64,000 bases of DNA, taken from positions 62,001 through 126,000 of the forward strand of contig JASANH010000298.1 in the NCBI GenBank assembly GCA_030248295.1, written 5' to 3'. The notes under the pieces are model-generated. The model was not told the DNA's origin and ran no database searches. It saw nothing but the letters and a program-made list of their open reading frames with translations. The DNA comes from Mesodorylaimus sp. YZB2_4 (Eukaryota > Nematoda > Enoplea > Dorylaimida > Dorylaimidae). The position numbers were made by a program, and so were the translations under genes. Shown piece by piece: positions 1-11,070 of this stretch. Positions within the stretch are counted from its first letter, which is position 1, and each line of letters begins with the position of its first letter.

Positions 1-257
1 CTACCCCAGGGATAGGTGTAGAAATTTCGTCGACTATAAATGCGCCTAGACTGGTCTTATGGTAATTGACGAGAAGATGGGAAAAATAGTCGTAGCTCCT
101 TCCCTATACCCGCACTTTTCGCGCTTTGACTGTGATGCGCAGGCAATAGATTGCACTGTAACCTTTTAATTCAAATCACAATCAGTTTGCTCACCAAATG
201 CTTCTGCAAACGTTTTAAATTGCTCATACTGACCTTCATTCGGACATCCCTGTGCCT

Positions 258-365
258 AGACCCCGGATCGGGTCGGGTATTCGGGTCGGGTCGGGTCGGG
301 TCGGGTCAGCTAAATTGTTTCGGGTCGGGTCACTTTTTCGAAAGATCGGGTCAAACGGGTCAAAA
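258..365 (+). repeat. GGGTC pentamer array, copy 1
   Basis: Imperfect tandem CGGGT/GGGTC units, interrupted near 306-330. The same unit recurs at 1335-1396, then as its complement (GACCC) at 2072-2150 and 2325-2430. The inverted orientation of the outer blocks suggests the subterminal regions of one non-autonomous DNA transposon of about 2.2 kb, but I could not find clean terminal inverted repeats. Confidence 0.7.
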
Positions 366-1334
366 CTACAGCAATTTTGCTAGTTTCTACGATTGACAGT
401 TACAAAAACCTTTTCATAGCTGTTAATTCCAGGATTTGCGGAATTTGCCTCATGCATGCATGTACATATAGAGAGCCTTGCATTAAAATGTTTTAATTCT
501 GCGTAACTTTTAAGAATGTCAGTCAAATTGCAAGATGTGACAATGAGCGAATTTTCCGAGTAATTTCTGCATAAGGAAAGGTCGATATCTCAGAGCTCCT
601 ATTAACAGTTTAAGCAACTCTGATAAATGGCCGGGACTAGCCATAGTCTGAGAAGGACTTGATGATCTTTGATAAAAGGTCGTTGGTTTATCTGCAATCA
701 CATTTGATTCCTGAATGTGACAAGTAAAGTCTTGGGACCTGGCTGGAAAAGCTTGCGATGCAGTCTAAACCCAAACCACAAAAAATTTGCACCAAATAAT
801 AGTCTTCCCGACCACCATTCACGTCACCATTGCGAAACAGTTCGCTTTGTTGAAAAGTCTTAGTACCCTACATACATTCCTCCATCAGTAGCAGTGTTCT
901 GACGAGCTATATGACTCCAGCACAATATGACTTTGTAAGCAGTACCTTTTGTGAAGACTAGATGCATATTCTTGGGTGGGTCAATATCTATAGGTATTTC
1001 TATATTTGCCAGTATAGCCTGTCTGATTGCAAAATTTATGCAAGTAGTCAATATTATTTGGATTGATTAAATCTTGCTGAAGACTAGCAGACAGACTTTA
1101 GTCGCTCTTTGATCTACCAAGGTATTTTTCAAATAATTAGACTACTATGGTCGGAAATAAAGTTATGAAGGAACGCTCTTTTGGAATGTGTACTAGAGAT
1201 AAAAAACATTAAAATTCGGGTGCGTATAATCAAAACCCTTCCATCCTTTTCACATGGTCACCTTTACAGCGAAGTCACCGCATGTTCTGAGGATTTGTGA
1301 AAGGGATCTCAGGGAACTTCAGCTGCAATAATTT
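366..1334. other. No recognisable gene
   Basis: Only short frames without domain motifs. The stretch lies between two GGGTC arrays and may be the inside of a non-autonomous element. Confidence 0.5.
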
Positions 1335-1396
1335 CGGGTCAACCCGACCCGAAATTTCGGGTCAGGGACTTTCGGGTCGGGTCGGGTCGGGTCGGC
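1335..1396 (+). repeat. GGGTC array, copy 2
   Basis: TTTCGGGTC units, including a local palindrome around 1340-1360 where GGGTC and GACCC face each other, then five CGGGT units ending near a GGCGCC. Confidence 0.7.
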
Positions 1397-1597
1397 GCCA
1401 TGACGGCGCCATGACACCACATTGCCAAAAACTTTTTTGAAAGTGACTTGACGTTATACTCGCGATCGACCAATAACAGGAATATCATGATCGCGAAACT
1501 TTTTGACATTGTCAGGAATGCAAAATCTCTTAAAGTATCAACATAAAATTTTTAAGTATCTTTTACGCTAACTGTTTTCAAGATTTTTTGTTCCAGA

Positions 1598-1993
1598 GTG
1601 GTTTGTGAAGAAAATGTGCTGTGCTTATGTATGGAGCTTTTCAGCGTGCGTGCACAGCGGATGGTGTAGCCCTCCTCACTTGCACGTCACTCGGCGTCGA
1701 CACAAGTTTTTGCAATGTATTTTTTCGAAATTTCGGCTCTGAATGCCAAAACTTGAGATGGATGTCGCAAGAAGCACGTGATGCCGGGGCTGCAACTGGA
1801 CGCCAAGCAATGTGCATCACATTCATGAATGTTGAAGAACGGACCGCCCATGGGACAGAGACGAGTTTACTGCAGCCTGCATGTATGCTCATGCAATGCA
1901 AGGGTAGGGACAAGGGCATCGAGTTCACTGCATCGGACGGACGAGAGACGTGTACAACAAGAGCCATTTGTAAGCCGCCATCTGCACCAGGTG
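1598..1993 (+). pseudogene. Cys-rich extracellular-type exon, upstream copy
   Basis: A polypyrimidine acceptor (TTTTTTGTTCCAG) ends at 1597 and a GTAAGA donor starts at 1994. Translation shows a Cys-rich segment. Its last ~33 residues (CKGRDKGIEF ... ICKPPS) match a second copy at 3823-3917 that lies directly before a kringle domain. The frame open towards the 3' end has a TGA at 1606-1608, so this copy is probably dead or its true acceptor differs. I do not recognise the domain. It probably belongs to the kringle gene downstream, as a duplicated exon. Confidence 0.4.
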
Positions 1994-2071
1994 GTAAGAG
2001 ACACTGGCCACCAAACTGGTCGCATATTTTGCTATTTTTAGTCAGAATCCAGGTCCAACATTGGGTGGAAA

Positions 2072-2150
2072 GTGTGCCCGACCTGACCCGATACCAAAAA
2101 TTCAAAACCTGAACCCGACCTCACCGTAGAAGTGTTTTGCATGAGCCCGA
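2072..2150 (-). repeat. GACCC array (inverted GGGTC), copy 3
   Basis: CCCGACCTGACCCGA-type units, the complement of the array at 258-365. It follows directly after the Cys-rich exon donor. Confidence 0.6.
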
Positions 2151-2324
2151 CCCGACTTTTTCTGACTCCTCTTCTTCGAACTTTTCACTCAGATATTTAT
2201 TTCTTGTGTTGCACTTTTTTTTGCGCCAACACATTAATTTAGCTTTTTTTATCCAAGTTACGGACGAAGAGTCGGCTAAAACAGTGTGTGTATTATAAAG
2301 TCGCGTTCAAGTACACTATGAAAC

Positions 2325-2430
2325 TCGACCCGACCTGACCTGAAAAATGTATAACGACCCGGCCCGACCCAAGCATGATATTTCGGTTTTGGGTAAGGTT
2401 GAGGGTCAGGTACCCCATGTTCGACCTGGG
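2325..2430 (-). repeat. GACCC array (inverted GGGTC), copy 4
   Basis: CGACCCGACCTGACCTG-type units with more degenerate GGGTAAGG/GAGGGTCAGG units at the right end. It closes the inverted arrangement opened at 258. Confidence 0.6.
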
Positions 2431-3664
2431 TCAGAATAGCGACATTAGGAGGAAGGGGGTAGATAAGTGCTCTCCATCAGATTTGGGCCTGAGCGCCACT
2501 TGGACAGTCAGAGCACAGCTGCTGTAGTAGCGATGCTAACAACGCAGTGCAATACGTCATTCGAAAGTTAAAATATCGAGTCGAGGGGAATACTATCATA
2601 AATGGTGGCCGTCAGTCTTTTTCATTTCAATGCTTCAGGGTGTAGTGAAGTATTGCAGTATCAGGTGTCTTCGCACGAAATATGATTTCCACGAATCAGA
2701 ATATTGCTCTCCGGGAATGGATCGATCAAACAAAACAGTAAATGCTGGCGAGATGAAAGTGGCAATATTTTTCAAAACTCGAGGTGTAAGTTCGTCATCG
2801 CCTGTGCACTGTTCAAACGCAGATTCTGAATTTCACGTCGAACAAAAGTATCTGTAATGGAATAATCTCCAAAGTCGTCGAGATCAGGTGAGGGAGAAGT
2901 AAAACTGCCAGAGTCAGGATGGTTGAAATTTAAAGAAAATTGCTGATTCAATGCATTGGCTTTTTCTGCATTACCAAGCAAAGGTCAATCAAATTCGTCG
3001 ACTAAAACTGGAAATAATCAATCTTTCAAAGACAAGCCACAGATTGCTAACCAAAAAGCTTCCGGAGTGTCGCAGTTTGAAAAAGTCTCTTGAATAAATT
3101 CAGATTCCGCTTTTCGAATCATTTTGACACATTGGAAGAAAAGCGAAAAAAACGATCGATGATCAGCTTCAGCACCAGTCCGTTTCCAAGATTTATACGC
3201 AGCCTTTTTGCCTCGGATGTGTGCGAAAATCTCACTAGTCATCTGACACTCCGCTTGTCAGTAAGAATAAGTGTTTGCGGTACTAATTTGCGATAAACAT
3301 AATTGATAGCGGCTGTCAAAAGAATACAAGAGTCGTTGACTGTAGGCATAGCCAAAACTAGATCCACCAAGTGTCTCTGTGCCAAACGGCAGTTCATTCC
3401 ATCGCAATAAGCTCTTTCCAGAAGCTATATTCGACGAGTATTCGACGCTTCCTCCATCGTATAACCAGACATGGATACCGAGATCATATTGATCAGAAAT
3501 CAGAGCTAATACAGAAGTTGACAAACAGCGAGACTGATCTCCGAATACTACAATATCTAATAATGTGCATACACATGCTCCATCCAGCATCGGGCCTAAA
3601 TGATGATGGTGGGGTACCGACTTGTCGTAAAAACCATTATAGTCAGTATCGATTGACACCCAAT
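2431..3664. other. No recognisable gene
   Basis: Short overlapping frames on both strands with no domain motif, splice pattern or codon regularity that I would trust. Confidence 0.5.
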
Positions 3665-3812
3665 CAGTTTCACAGTCAGCTAGGACATGTCCTACAGTTA
3701 GGACGATCAGATTAATACGATGTGCGATAGGACTGTGGTGGGGGGGGGGGGGGGGGGGGTTGGAGGAGCGTGTCATAATATTCAGGACACGTCCTAGGTT
3801 GTTGTGAAACTG
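3665..3812. mobile_element. Palindromic MITE with ACATGTCCT motif and internal G20
   Basis: Terminal inverted repeats start CAGTTTCACA and continue into CTAGGACATGTCCT on the left, with CTAGGACGTGTCCT as the complement of the right end. A run of 20 G lies at 3740-3759. Related copies are at 62514-62632 and, as a half copy, at 14247-14314. No coding capacity; an unidentified DNA transposase would have to move it. Confidence 0.65.
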
Positions 3813-3822
3813 ACGTCTTCAA

Positions 3823-3917
3823 TGCAAAAGCGGGGACAAGGGCGTTGAATTTACTGTATTAGATGATAAGACTAAGTCTACGACAAGTATCACTTGCAAG
3901 CCGCCTGCTTCACTAAA
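3823..3917 (+). pseudogene. Duplicated Cys-rich exon, downstream copy
   Basis: Reads CKSGDKGVEF ... ITCKPPAS and matches the 3' end of the exon at 1598-1993. The donor has decayed: AATAGTAG sits where the first copy has GGTAAGAG. It precedes the kringle segment by about 55 nt, the last part of which is an acceptor-like TTTTCCAG ending at 3973. Confidence 0.45.
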
Positions 3918-3973
3918 TAGTAGTTGTTATATACGTCGATAATCCAATGACACTTAAGATTGAGTGTTTTCCA

Positions 3974-4530
3974 GACCCGATGTATCCTTGCTATACAGAA
4001 GACCAATTCAAAAACAAGCAATACCGCAACAAGTCGACGACGTGGAGTGGTCGACAATGTCAGAACTGACAGTCGCAGACGCCGCAAAAGCATGGTTACA
4101 GGTCAGTGCAGGCCAAATGTGAAGGATTTTGAAGCTTGGAATATTTTTTTCTTAGCTCTTGAGGGCAATCACAATTTTTGTCGCAACCCTGACGGATATG
4201 CTTACAGTCCGTGGTGTTACACAACTGATGATAAAGTTCGGTACGAATCATGTTTTCACCGATGCAAGGATACTCCAGGCTGTTCGATTTGTTCGGCTCA
4301 ATATCTAGTAGGTCAATGCATACGAATCGCTTTCTTTCCAGTAAAATATGATTGGAGTACTTTGGGCTGCAGCCAACCGAATAAGGGCGATCTGATCTGC
4401 CCTGATTATTATTCAGTTTGCGAGAAACAAGGCGGGGCAGGAATTGTTGGTAAGGTGGAGGGGCCTGGTATCGATGTTCCCACATCAACAGGAAGATGTA
4501 GACTGTTTTGTAAAACACTTGTCCCCGGTA
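3974..4530 (+). pseudogene. Kringle-domain protein, broken
   Basis: A kringle is a disulfide-linked binding module of secreted or surface proteins. One frame gives the N-terminal half (CYTEDQFKNKQYRNKS, then TTWSGRQCQN). The conserved Trp after CQN reads TGA, and the frame continues QSQTPQKHGY before another TGA. A different frame then gives the C-terminal half with NFCRNPDG and SPWCYTTDDK. So the domain is nearly complete but broken by at least one nonsense codon and a frame change. A Cys-rich tail follows (CPDYYSVCEK region) to a possible donor near 4528. A hidden short intron could explain the frame change but not the TGA. Confidence 0.6.
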
Positions 4531-4572
4531 TGATGATTCTAGTACAAATAACGCTGCGCTTATTTTTTTGAT

Positions 4573-5444
4573 GCAACGATTTTGAGAGCTGATGAGTTCA
4601 CAAATGTTTTTTAAAAAAACTTGATTATGAGTAAAAAACTTCTAAAGGTTTCCCGCATTTCCTCGACTTTAAAGCTAGCGCGAAAAGGGATGCCGTTTAC
4701 AGATTTGCAGTGCATAACAGGCGTAATTAAATTGTCTAGCATTACTGCGGTGGCGGGCCGCGCTTGCGCCCCAGCTCTTTTCGACGCAAACTTCACGGCA
4801 AGACAGTTCGACAATGTCGGAATATTAGAGCCTCGGTCCCGCGATATTTATCTAGCGACTACGTCTAATAAATCGTAAGCCCAAAGTCGGAGGGAGAAGT
4901 CCTAAACCCTTGTGCCATCCATTCACCATTGTAAGATACAGTATGTTGAACTACAGTTTGAACTACAGGTTGAACTAGTCGCTGCTCATGAAGAGTACCA
5001 ACACGCAATGGAACGAAGTAAGTAAACATGCCTTTATCACTGTCCGCTGATGAAATTCCACAGGCGAGAGTTTCATGTATGAGAGGTTTAGCGTGTAATT
5101 TTCATAGAAGACGCAGCAAAATACTCGCGTGATATCAACTCAGCTTCACGCGGGTATAGTCAATAAAGGGCATGTGTTTGTTCTAAAGGGGTATCGAGGG
5201 GGTATATAAGGTGGGTGGAGAAGAGTCAGGACAATGGTGTACTTGTCAACCCTAAAACCGCGGGTGCATGTGACCAGCCAGAGCCGGGCAGGATTTTTCT
5301 TGATCACCTTTTGTCATCCTGGACTGGCCTTCTCCTAAGGCGCATCAAACCACTTGTACTACCTTTCCCAGTTTCATTTCATGATTTTTTTGCTAATACA
5401 TATATGCTCTTTGGTCAGGGGCGCATAAAAAGGATTGGAATCCA
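4573..5444. other. No recognisable gene
   Basis: Only short frames. A GC-rich island around 4740-4800 has no motif I recognise. Confidence 0.5.
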
Positions 5445-6349
5445 CTAAGCTGACAATGGGTGTTTGTGGCATTGGTCATTCAATTTACTATAAAATTTCG
5501 AGCGAAGCGAGCCATTCTGGCGCAAAAATGCGGCCATGGTTCGGGCCATTTCAGCTGGGTCGGAGCCACCACTGACGGTATGAAGGACTGGACGTATTAG
5601 ATTGCCTGTTTTTTTGAGGATATTAGGATGAGCAGCCGACGTTGATTTCTTCCCTTTCATAACCTTGACAAAGGACTGATTTCGACTTGCTCTAATTGGA
5701 CGAATGATAATCATGTCGTGGCCAATTTGTTTCACCTTGATGTACTGCCGCAGCTCTGATTTCAGGGTACTCAATGTTCGAGCGAGCTTCAACTTTTTCT
5801 CGCCACATTTTCAAGTGTGTGAAATAGCCTTTTTTCTCGTTCCAGTGCTCTTATCTCGTTCTGTTTTTCTTCACATTTTCGACGTAGCGAGATTGCCTCG
5901 TCCAAGGCCATGGTAAGTTGATTTTCATCTGTTGTTGTTTGTAGCAGAGCCTGGGCCAATTCTCGATCTCTCTGCTGCAAGAGAGTTTGATAGCTGACCA
6001 TATTTTGACGCATAGCCCTCATTCCTTCTTTTTTGCGCACTATCAATGGTAGCTCAGAAATTCTTTGTTTTAGGCACCCAACAAGCCGGCTGCTTGGAGG
6101 CAGATGAACCATTGCCGCGGTCGATGCTGCCGCAGCGAACGACAAACCCGCAAATGACAATCTTGCTCCAATTTCGGTAAGTTTGCTGTTTACGAATTTC
6201 AGGGTGTTATTTTCTGCTCGAAGTCTTTGTAATTCTTCCTGCAGCATTCGACCTTTGGTGCTCCTGCTAGTTGACGTTTCTTCTTGCGGTGGCATCGGCG
6301 GAGGTGATGCCTCGGATGTCACGAACAGCGGCTCGATTTGGATAAATTC
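5445..6349 (-). CDS. Coiled-coil protein exon with one frame break
   Basis: On the minus strand an acceptor (CACCTTTCTAG) precedes an open frame from 6349. It begins with a Pro/Ser-rich stretch, then a predicted coiled coil (LQEELQRLRAENNTLKF), a small Ala-rich segment and a second long Gln/Glu/Arg coil. This frame stops at 5789-5791. An overlapping frame carries on to 5445 as a basic segment (KVKQIGHDMIIIRPIRAS) ending HPLSA. The two are probably one ~300-residue protein with a single frameshift near 5790-5800, an intron being less likely. The upstream exon is not identified. No family recognised. Codon use and length favour genuine coding origin. Confidence 0.5.
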
Positions 6350-6419
6350 TAGAAAGGTGATGCTGTTTTTTTACAGGGTTTTCAACCATTCTCTAGACCC
6401 TCTCAGAACCTTCTTTAAT

Positions 6420-6904
6420 TTTTAATACCTCCTCTGAATCCTCTGATGCTCCTTAAATTTATTACGTCGTCTAAAATGTGGCTTCTCTCCCATAATTATG
6501 GTCTCTTTTACATGATTTAGTCAGGCCAGGCTAGGCTATGTGTATCTCTGTGACAGAAGCTTAACGATAGGTCAAAGATCACCCTTTTCAGGATCAAAGT
6601 GAACCGATCAGGATCAGGATTTATATTTTTTGCGTATGAGCCTATTTTCCTCACTGAAGCACATGTTTCAGCAAGACAGCTCTTTTAAAACTTTTCTTTC
6701 TGATTACCAATCAGATACGTATAGCCTAACTTAACTTATCTGATTGTATCAGATATCTTAAGTTGAGATGTACTGATCAATAAAAATGCAGTTTTGATAC
6801 AGGCCTAAGTATGCCTGAAACATGTAAGTCACGCCAGCTTATGTCATGTCATACTTTATCCCCTTATACAGCGCACTCGAGGAACATATATATTGATCAT
6901 TTTT
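6420..6904. other. Intergenic, with diverged copy of a dispersed repeat
   Basis: 6575-6670 resembles, in inverse orientation, the segment AGTGTGCTTTAGCGAGGAAA...GGTTCATAGGC found at 24307-24427, 26659-26779 and (inverse) 36845-36985, including the GATCAGGATCAGG motif. Otherwise nothing recognisable. Confidence 0.4.
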
Positions 6905-6985
6905 TACCAGGCGTAAGTCCCCCTTCCCTGTAAGTGGGCACCCAGCGTGAGAGGCAGACGCCTTACCCGCTACGCCATAGCCAGC
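6905..6985 (-). repeat. tRNA-derived SINE head
   Basis: On the minus strand it contains a good RNA polymerase III A box (TGGCGTAGCGGG), then TAAGGCGTCTGCCTCTCACGC, shared with the SINE at 42455-42640. The B box is degenerate (GGGGACTTACGCC). The anticodon arm does not fold canonically, so this is not a functional tRNA. Confidence 0.55.
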
Positions 6986-7419
6986 TTTCCTCCCACCCCT
7001 AGAGCTGCTACAGGCTACGATAAACAGACAGTACCGTGCAGCCTAGCGTGCATTTGCTTCGTTATTCAGAGTCCCGCTCACGATTAGTGGGCTTTGTAGT
7101 AATAATTAGGGTATACAGTGCTTACAATATGTGATGACCTAGTAAAGAGTTTTTCGTAGCGTGGATTCCGTGTTAGGATGATAAGTAGCGTGCAGGGGGG
7201 GGGGGGGGGTACAAGTGAAATTTAAGGATTGAAAAGCTGTTTTTGTGACCAATTCGACAAAAAATGTGTTCTCCAAGTCCTCTGAAACCGCCTGTGCAGT
7301 CAGGCTGGTGGGAACCCTGAATATTTATTTTCCATTTATCAGTTGTCTTCCACAAATCTGTGTCTGATACAGTACTTGGGGGGGGGGGGGCAACTTGTCA
7401 ACAGGTATCCTGAGCGTAG

Positions 7420-7530
7420 TCAGATATTATTTCCGAAAAAGTCCGTTATGACAGACTCGAAACTTCAAGACCAGCCAATGCACAGAGTGGAACCAGGGCT
7501 TAGAATGGCTGGTCTACTCGGTTACTGCTA
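7420..7530 (+). repeat. Dispersed GACCAGCCA...TGGCTGGTC repeat, copy 1
   Basis: It shares AAAAGTCCG, GCAGACT/GACAGACT, GACCAGCCA and TGGCTGGTCTA blocks, in order, with 63374-63481. GACCAGCCA and TGGCTGGTC are complementary, so this may be a small hairpin element. A G-rich run lies just upstream (7379-7391). Confidence 0.5.
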
Positions 7531-7639
7531 AGCCGCAACGACGGTTTAGGAAAAATGTCTGAGCAGAAGCTGCTTCCTCTGCATGAATATCAACAGGACG
7601 ACTGATCGTGGCAACGAGCAGAGGATCATGTAATCCTGT

Positions 7640-7748
7640 GCTTGTGGTCCGCATAGTGGGCTGGGGGTGTCTAACTCTCGGGCTATGCGTGGTAGCACTT
7701 GCTCGTATTGTTACTAGGGAGTGTTCGACTCGCGGCCAGGTAAATCAT
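7640..7748 (+). repeat. tRNA-derived SINE at inverted-duplication boundary
   Basis: Contains GTGGGCTGGGGGTGTCTAAC (A-box region) and a good B box (GTGTTCGACTCGCGG). It ends 3-4 bp before homology between the two large inverted arms begins at 7752. Its insertion probably cut the left copy of the MULE transposase fragment, so it marks the outer edge of the left arm. Confidence 0.6.
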
Positions 7749-7751
7749 TTT

Positions 7752-7917
7752 GATCGTGCAGAGTACGCTATTAAACGTTCCATAGACTAATCGGAGAGAG
7801 TGCCTTTTGTCGGCCTCGACGTTGTCTGCGACCAATGGACGTGTCTTCAAAATAGTTCGCCATCGGTAAGGCATCATCCGGAAAATCGTTTTCGTACTGC
7901 GCCTTTAAGTGGGTGAG
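7752..7917 (-). pseudogene. MULE transposase C-terminal fragment (left arm)
   Basis: The minus-strand frame reads ANYFEDTSIGRRQRRGR then PISLWNV before TAA TAG. YFEDT-IG-RR is typical of the C-terminal part of Mutator-like transposases of animals. The fragment is cut after CACGATCA by the SINE side. The mirror copy at 23563-23873 extends further and keeps the WHRAF motif. Confidence 0.55.
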
Positions 7918-9122
7918 TTAGAGCAAATAAACAATGTTTTAACTTTGATTTTTTCGTGGGACCCATTAACTTCTGAAATCGGCATTACAGAACATGAGGC
8001 AGCAAAAATGCAGTACGGGGTATACAGGCTTTCCTGACAGCTCCTTGTTCAGCTTTTCGCACTATCTCGCGCTGCCCATCTATTTCTTATTTTGCACAAT
8101 CGCCTGAACCCTAAAGCAGTTAAGAGAAGCAGCAAATAACTTTCCTCCTCTTCGACCGCTTCCACGATTTCTAGCGGCGGCGGCACGCGCAAATTACTCA
8201 CTTCTCCAAATTTTTGTTCAGTCGCTATTATCTATACTATACTATAAAAAAAACAATTGGAAGTTGATATCGGAGGAAGCATGCTCCTAGTCACAGTTAC
8301 TAGTATGGCTGATACAGGGTACAATAGGCGACTCGTCGCAGCTTTCATCTAATCATAAGCAAATCAAATGGCTGAAACTTTTATTCCTTTATACGCAAGC
8401 AGCCTACTATTTACAAACACGTGTGAGCTACGAATTACATGGAAAAGATCGAAGCATTTGTAAATTGCGCGCACAATTAGTTCAAACACAATAGAAAATC
8501 TGGTATAAAAATCCCCCAGCGATGGTCACGCGCAGGTCTATGGCAAATTTGACGGAAAACTCGGTAATCCTTCGCTGCTTTTTGTTCGGTTGCTTAACCA
8601 GCTTTTTAAAATCGGTTAGCTTACGCTGGGTATACACCAGGGGCCACCAACCTTCGTACTCGACACGACTTTTCCCGAAAGAGGCGGCCTTGTCCAATCT
8701 GGCGATGCTAGCCGTTTTTGTTTTCTGTCCACAGCTACTTCTTCCGTTGCAACAGCAGCTTGTGGCGCCTGCAAAAACGCGACTATATCTACTGCAGAAA
8801 TCAACGCTACATTTGACAGCAACCTGGTAATGCCTCCGCAAGCCCAGCCTACCAGTCGAAGGCCCCCTTAGAGGCTTGGCTCTCACTTCCTGAGGGCTGA
8901 GGCGTGTGCTAGAATGTGCTAGTGCATGTCATGCACTAAGATCTGATTTCATGGAAGAATCTTTAGCAAACGGTCTCGAACAGTCTATGAAAACCTAGCT
9001 GAACTATAATAAAAATTCGAATTGGCCATACACGAATTTTAAGTCTGAACCTCACTTTTATTTTCGAGTGGAATTACTGTAAGTAATTTTTGATATAGAT
9101 CAATTATGAAAAGTAAAAATTT
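7918..9122. other. Arm sequence without clear gene
   Basis: It contains a TATAC microsatellite near 8233 (one unit shorter than in the other arm). A 134-codon minus-strand frame (8482-8886) has no family signature and is interrupted by a stop in the mirror copy (22886 region). I do not call it a gene. Confidence 0.5.
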
Positions 9123-9386
9123 CTATCTAATATTATCATCATCTTTGTAAACTGCCAAATCAGATAAAACAGCTTCATAAATTTCATTGACTTTGTGCAC
9201 ATAAATGTCATTAACCGGAAATTCCAAACTGAGCGGTTTAGTCAGTTGATAAGTTTTTTTGAGTCGTGAGGAAATCAGGCGTACGTTTACGACTCAAACC
9301 AGGCACAGCACGTGCTAGTTGATCTCGACCACCAATGACACATTTCGAATTTAGCGTTTTGTAAGCAGCTTCCAAATCTTTATCCT
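9123..9386 (-). pseudogene. Polinton-type integrase N-terminal fragment (left arm)
   Basis: Mirror of 22092-22355, where the evidence is described. Same frame break in the A-run. No catalytic core follows. Confidence 0.4.
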
Positions 9387-11070
9387 CCAATTAAAATGCA
9401 GGGATCGATGAGACATTCATAAGCAGATATAACGCCATATTATCACGGTTTGTATCCTTTTCATGACCCAGTTAAGTGACTGAGACTTCGAAAAAGTCCA
9501 GTACATTTTTTGCACAACTTTCACACCCACTCTTACCGCAGGAGCAAAGGCAGAGATATGTGTACAGCATGTCTACATACGCCTTCGCAAGAATAGCATT
9601 TCTACGCGCTCAACTATCCTGCATCACAGGACCATCTCTCGTGTTGCTGACACCCTCATCCAGCGGACGTTGGAATGGGGATGCATGATTGATTTGATTT
9701 TCATTGTCAATGTGCGACACTAGAAAAATTTTTGTACCAGCCACATCAACTTCATTCTTCTTATCAGCAGTGACCATTTTGGTATGTTGCTGCATCGAAA
9801 TAATTTAATCTCCTCGGTCTTTGAACTCTGGTCAATACTTCCGTCATTTCGTGTAGGAATGTGCTTTACGACTGGCCATTCTGTTCTGAAATGAGGAAAA
9901 TGACTTTGGTATATATATTTCCGTTAGAGTCGTGAAAAGAAAATGGGATATTTGAATACTGCAGCACTCGATGACATTCAACTCTTCAGTTCATAAAATG
10001 ATTCCTTAATTTCATACACGCTCATACTCATACTCATAATTCATACAGTTCATACTGTATGAATTCAACGTTGCTGCTACATGGCAGACATGTCATGCAC
10101 TCTACACATGAAGGCGGGAAATTCAAAAATTCCGCCGCGTCACTCAAACTGGATTTGATCTTGAATTTGACATTTGGCAATCATCTTAGCTTATGGCTAA
10201 GGGTCACTGACTCATTAGCTCTTCCATTGGTCAAAGTGCAGACGAAATGGTTATTGGTGGGGTCAGTGATGACCTGTAAGCGTGTAATGAACAGTGGCTA
10301 AGGTTGGACTGTCCTGTCCTGGCCTCGCCCACCCTACGTAACCTGGGTGAGTAACGGTTAGCTGCTCGGTCGCTTACTACTATAGCTGGAGAAACTTTGC
10401 TGGACAATTGAACTGACGAAAAGGAGGGAAGGGGTTTGTTGCTAATTTTTAACTGTTTTTCCGCCTTTTGCTGCCCTCATTTTGAATGCAATGCAATGCA
10501 ATACTGGACTAAAAAATTCATGAAGTTTTTCGGCTCCATATTTGCTAGCTACTAAAATCTGAAACTGAAAAAACCCTCGCCTTTAAAATCCCAGTTCCAG
10601 TCGAGATTCAGCGAGCCCCGATCCAGAAAAAAGTGATCCCAAACGAACGCTCTTCGGATAGAACGCTTCTAGAACGAGGCTAGGGTAGTACTCTTAGCAG
10701 CCTAGATTAGGGCAGGGCTTGCACAAAAATCCTCGATTCGCTCACCTTTATGGCCTGTTTGTTGCAGTGATCAGTGATGGGACCAAAATGACCGAATTGG
10801 AAATGCAATTTGTTGATGACATCTCCGGGCCCTCGAACTGCAAAAAAGCAAGTTAAACACGTGGGCGATCGTTCCAATCACCTCGTCAAGCAAGCTCGAT
10901 GAAACGTGTTGCCACATCGAAGAGCTGAGACTTCAGATGGCGAAAAAAGGCGGGCATCGGGCTTGCATTCCTTAAATCGATCACGATCGAAGTCGAGCAG
11001 AGACGAAACTGGCGGGCATAAGCAACGGGCCTAGAGCGGAGAAACAATGCCAATGACGACCCTGAACTAG
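9387..11070. other. Arm sequence, mostly non-coding
   Basis: It includes ACTCATACTCATACTCAT units at 10019-10036 and a small palindrome (ATACAGTTCATACTGTAT) near 10044. Around 10742-11040 on the minus strand lie two exon-like blocks with a GTGAGC donor and TTTTTTGCAG acceptor. One reads LRCGNTFHRACL, faintly like a RING-H2 finger, but the leading cysteines do not fit, so I do not call a gene. Confidence 0.35.

Noticed and set aside
1621..2112. 163-codon ORF on plus and 154-codon ORF on minus over the same DNA.
   Set aside because: They start at non-ATG codons or overlap an intron donor and the GACCC array. Only the exon-like part to 1993 is supported by its paralogue.
10742..11040. RING-H2 finger gene in the arms (LRCGNTFHRACL).
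   Set aside because: Only the second half resembles RING; the first metal-binding pair is C-x-C and the spacing is wrong.
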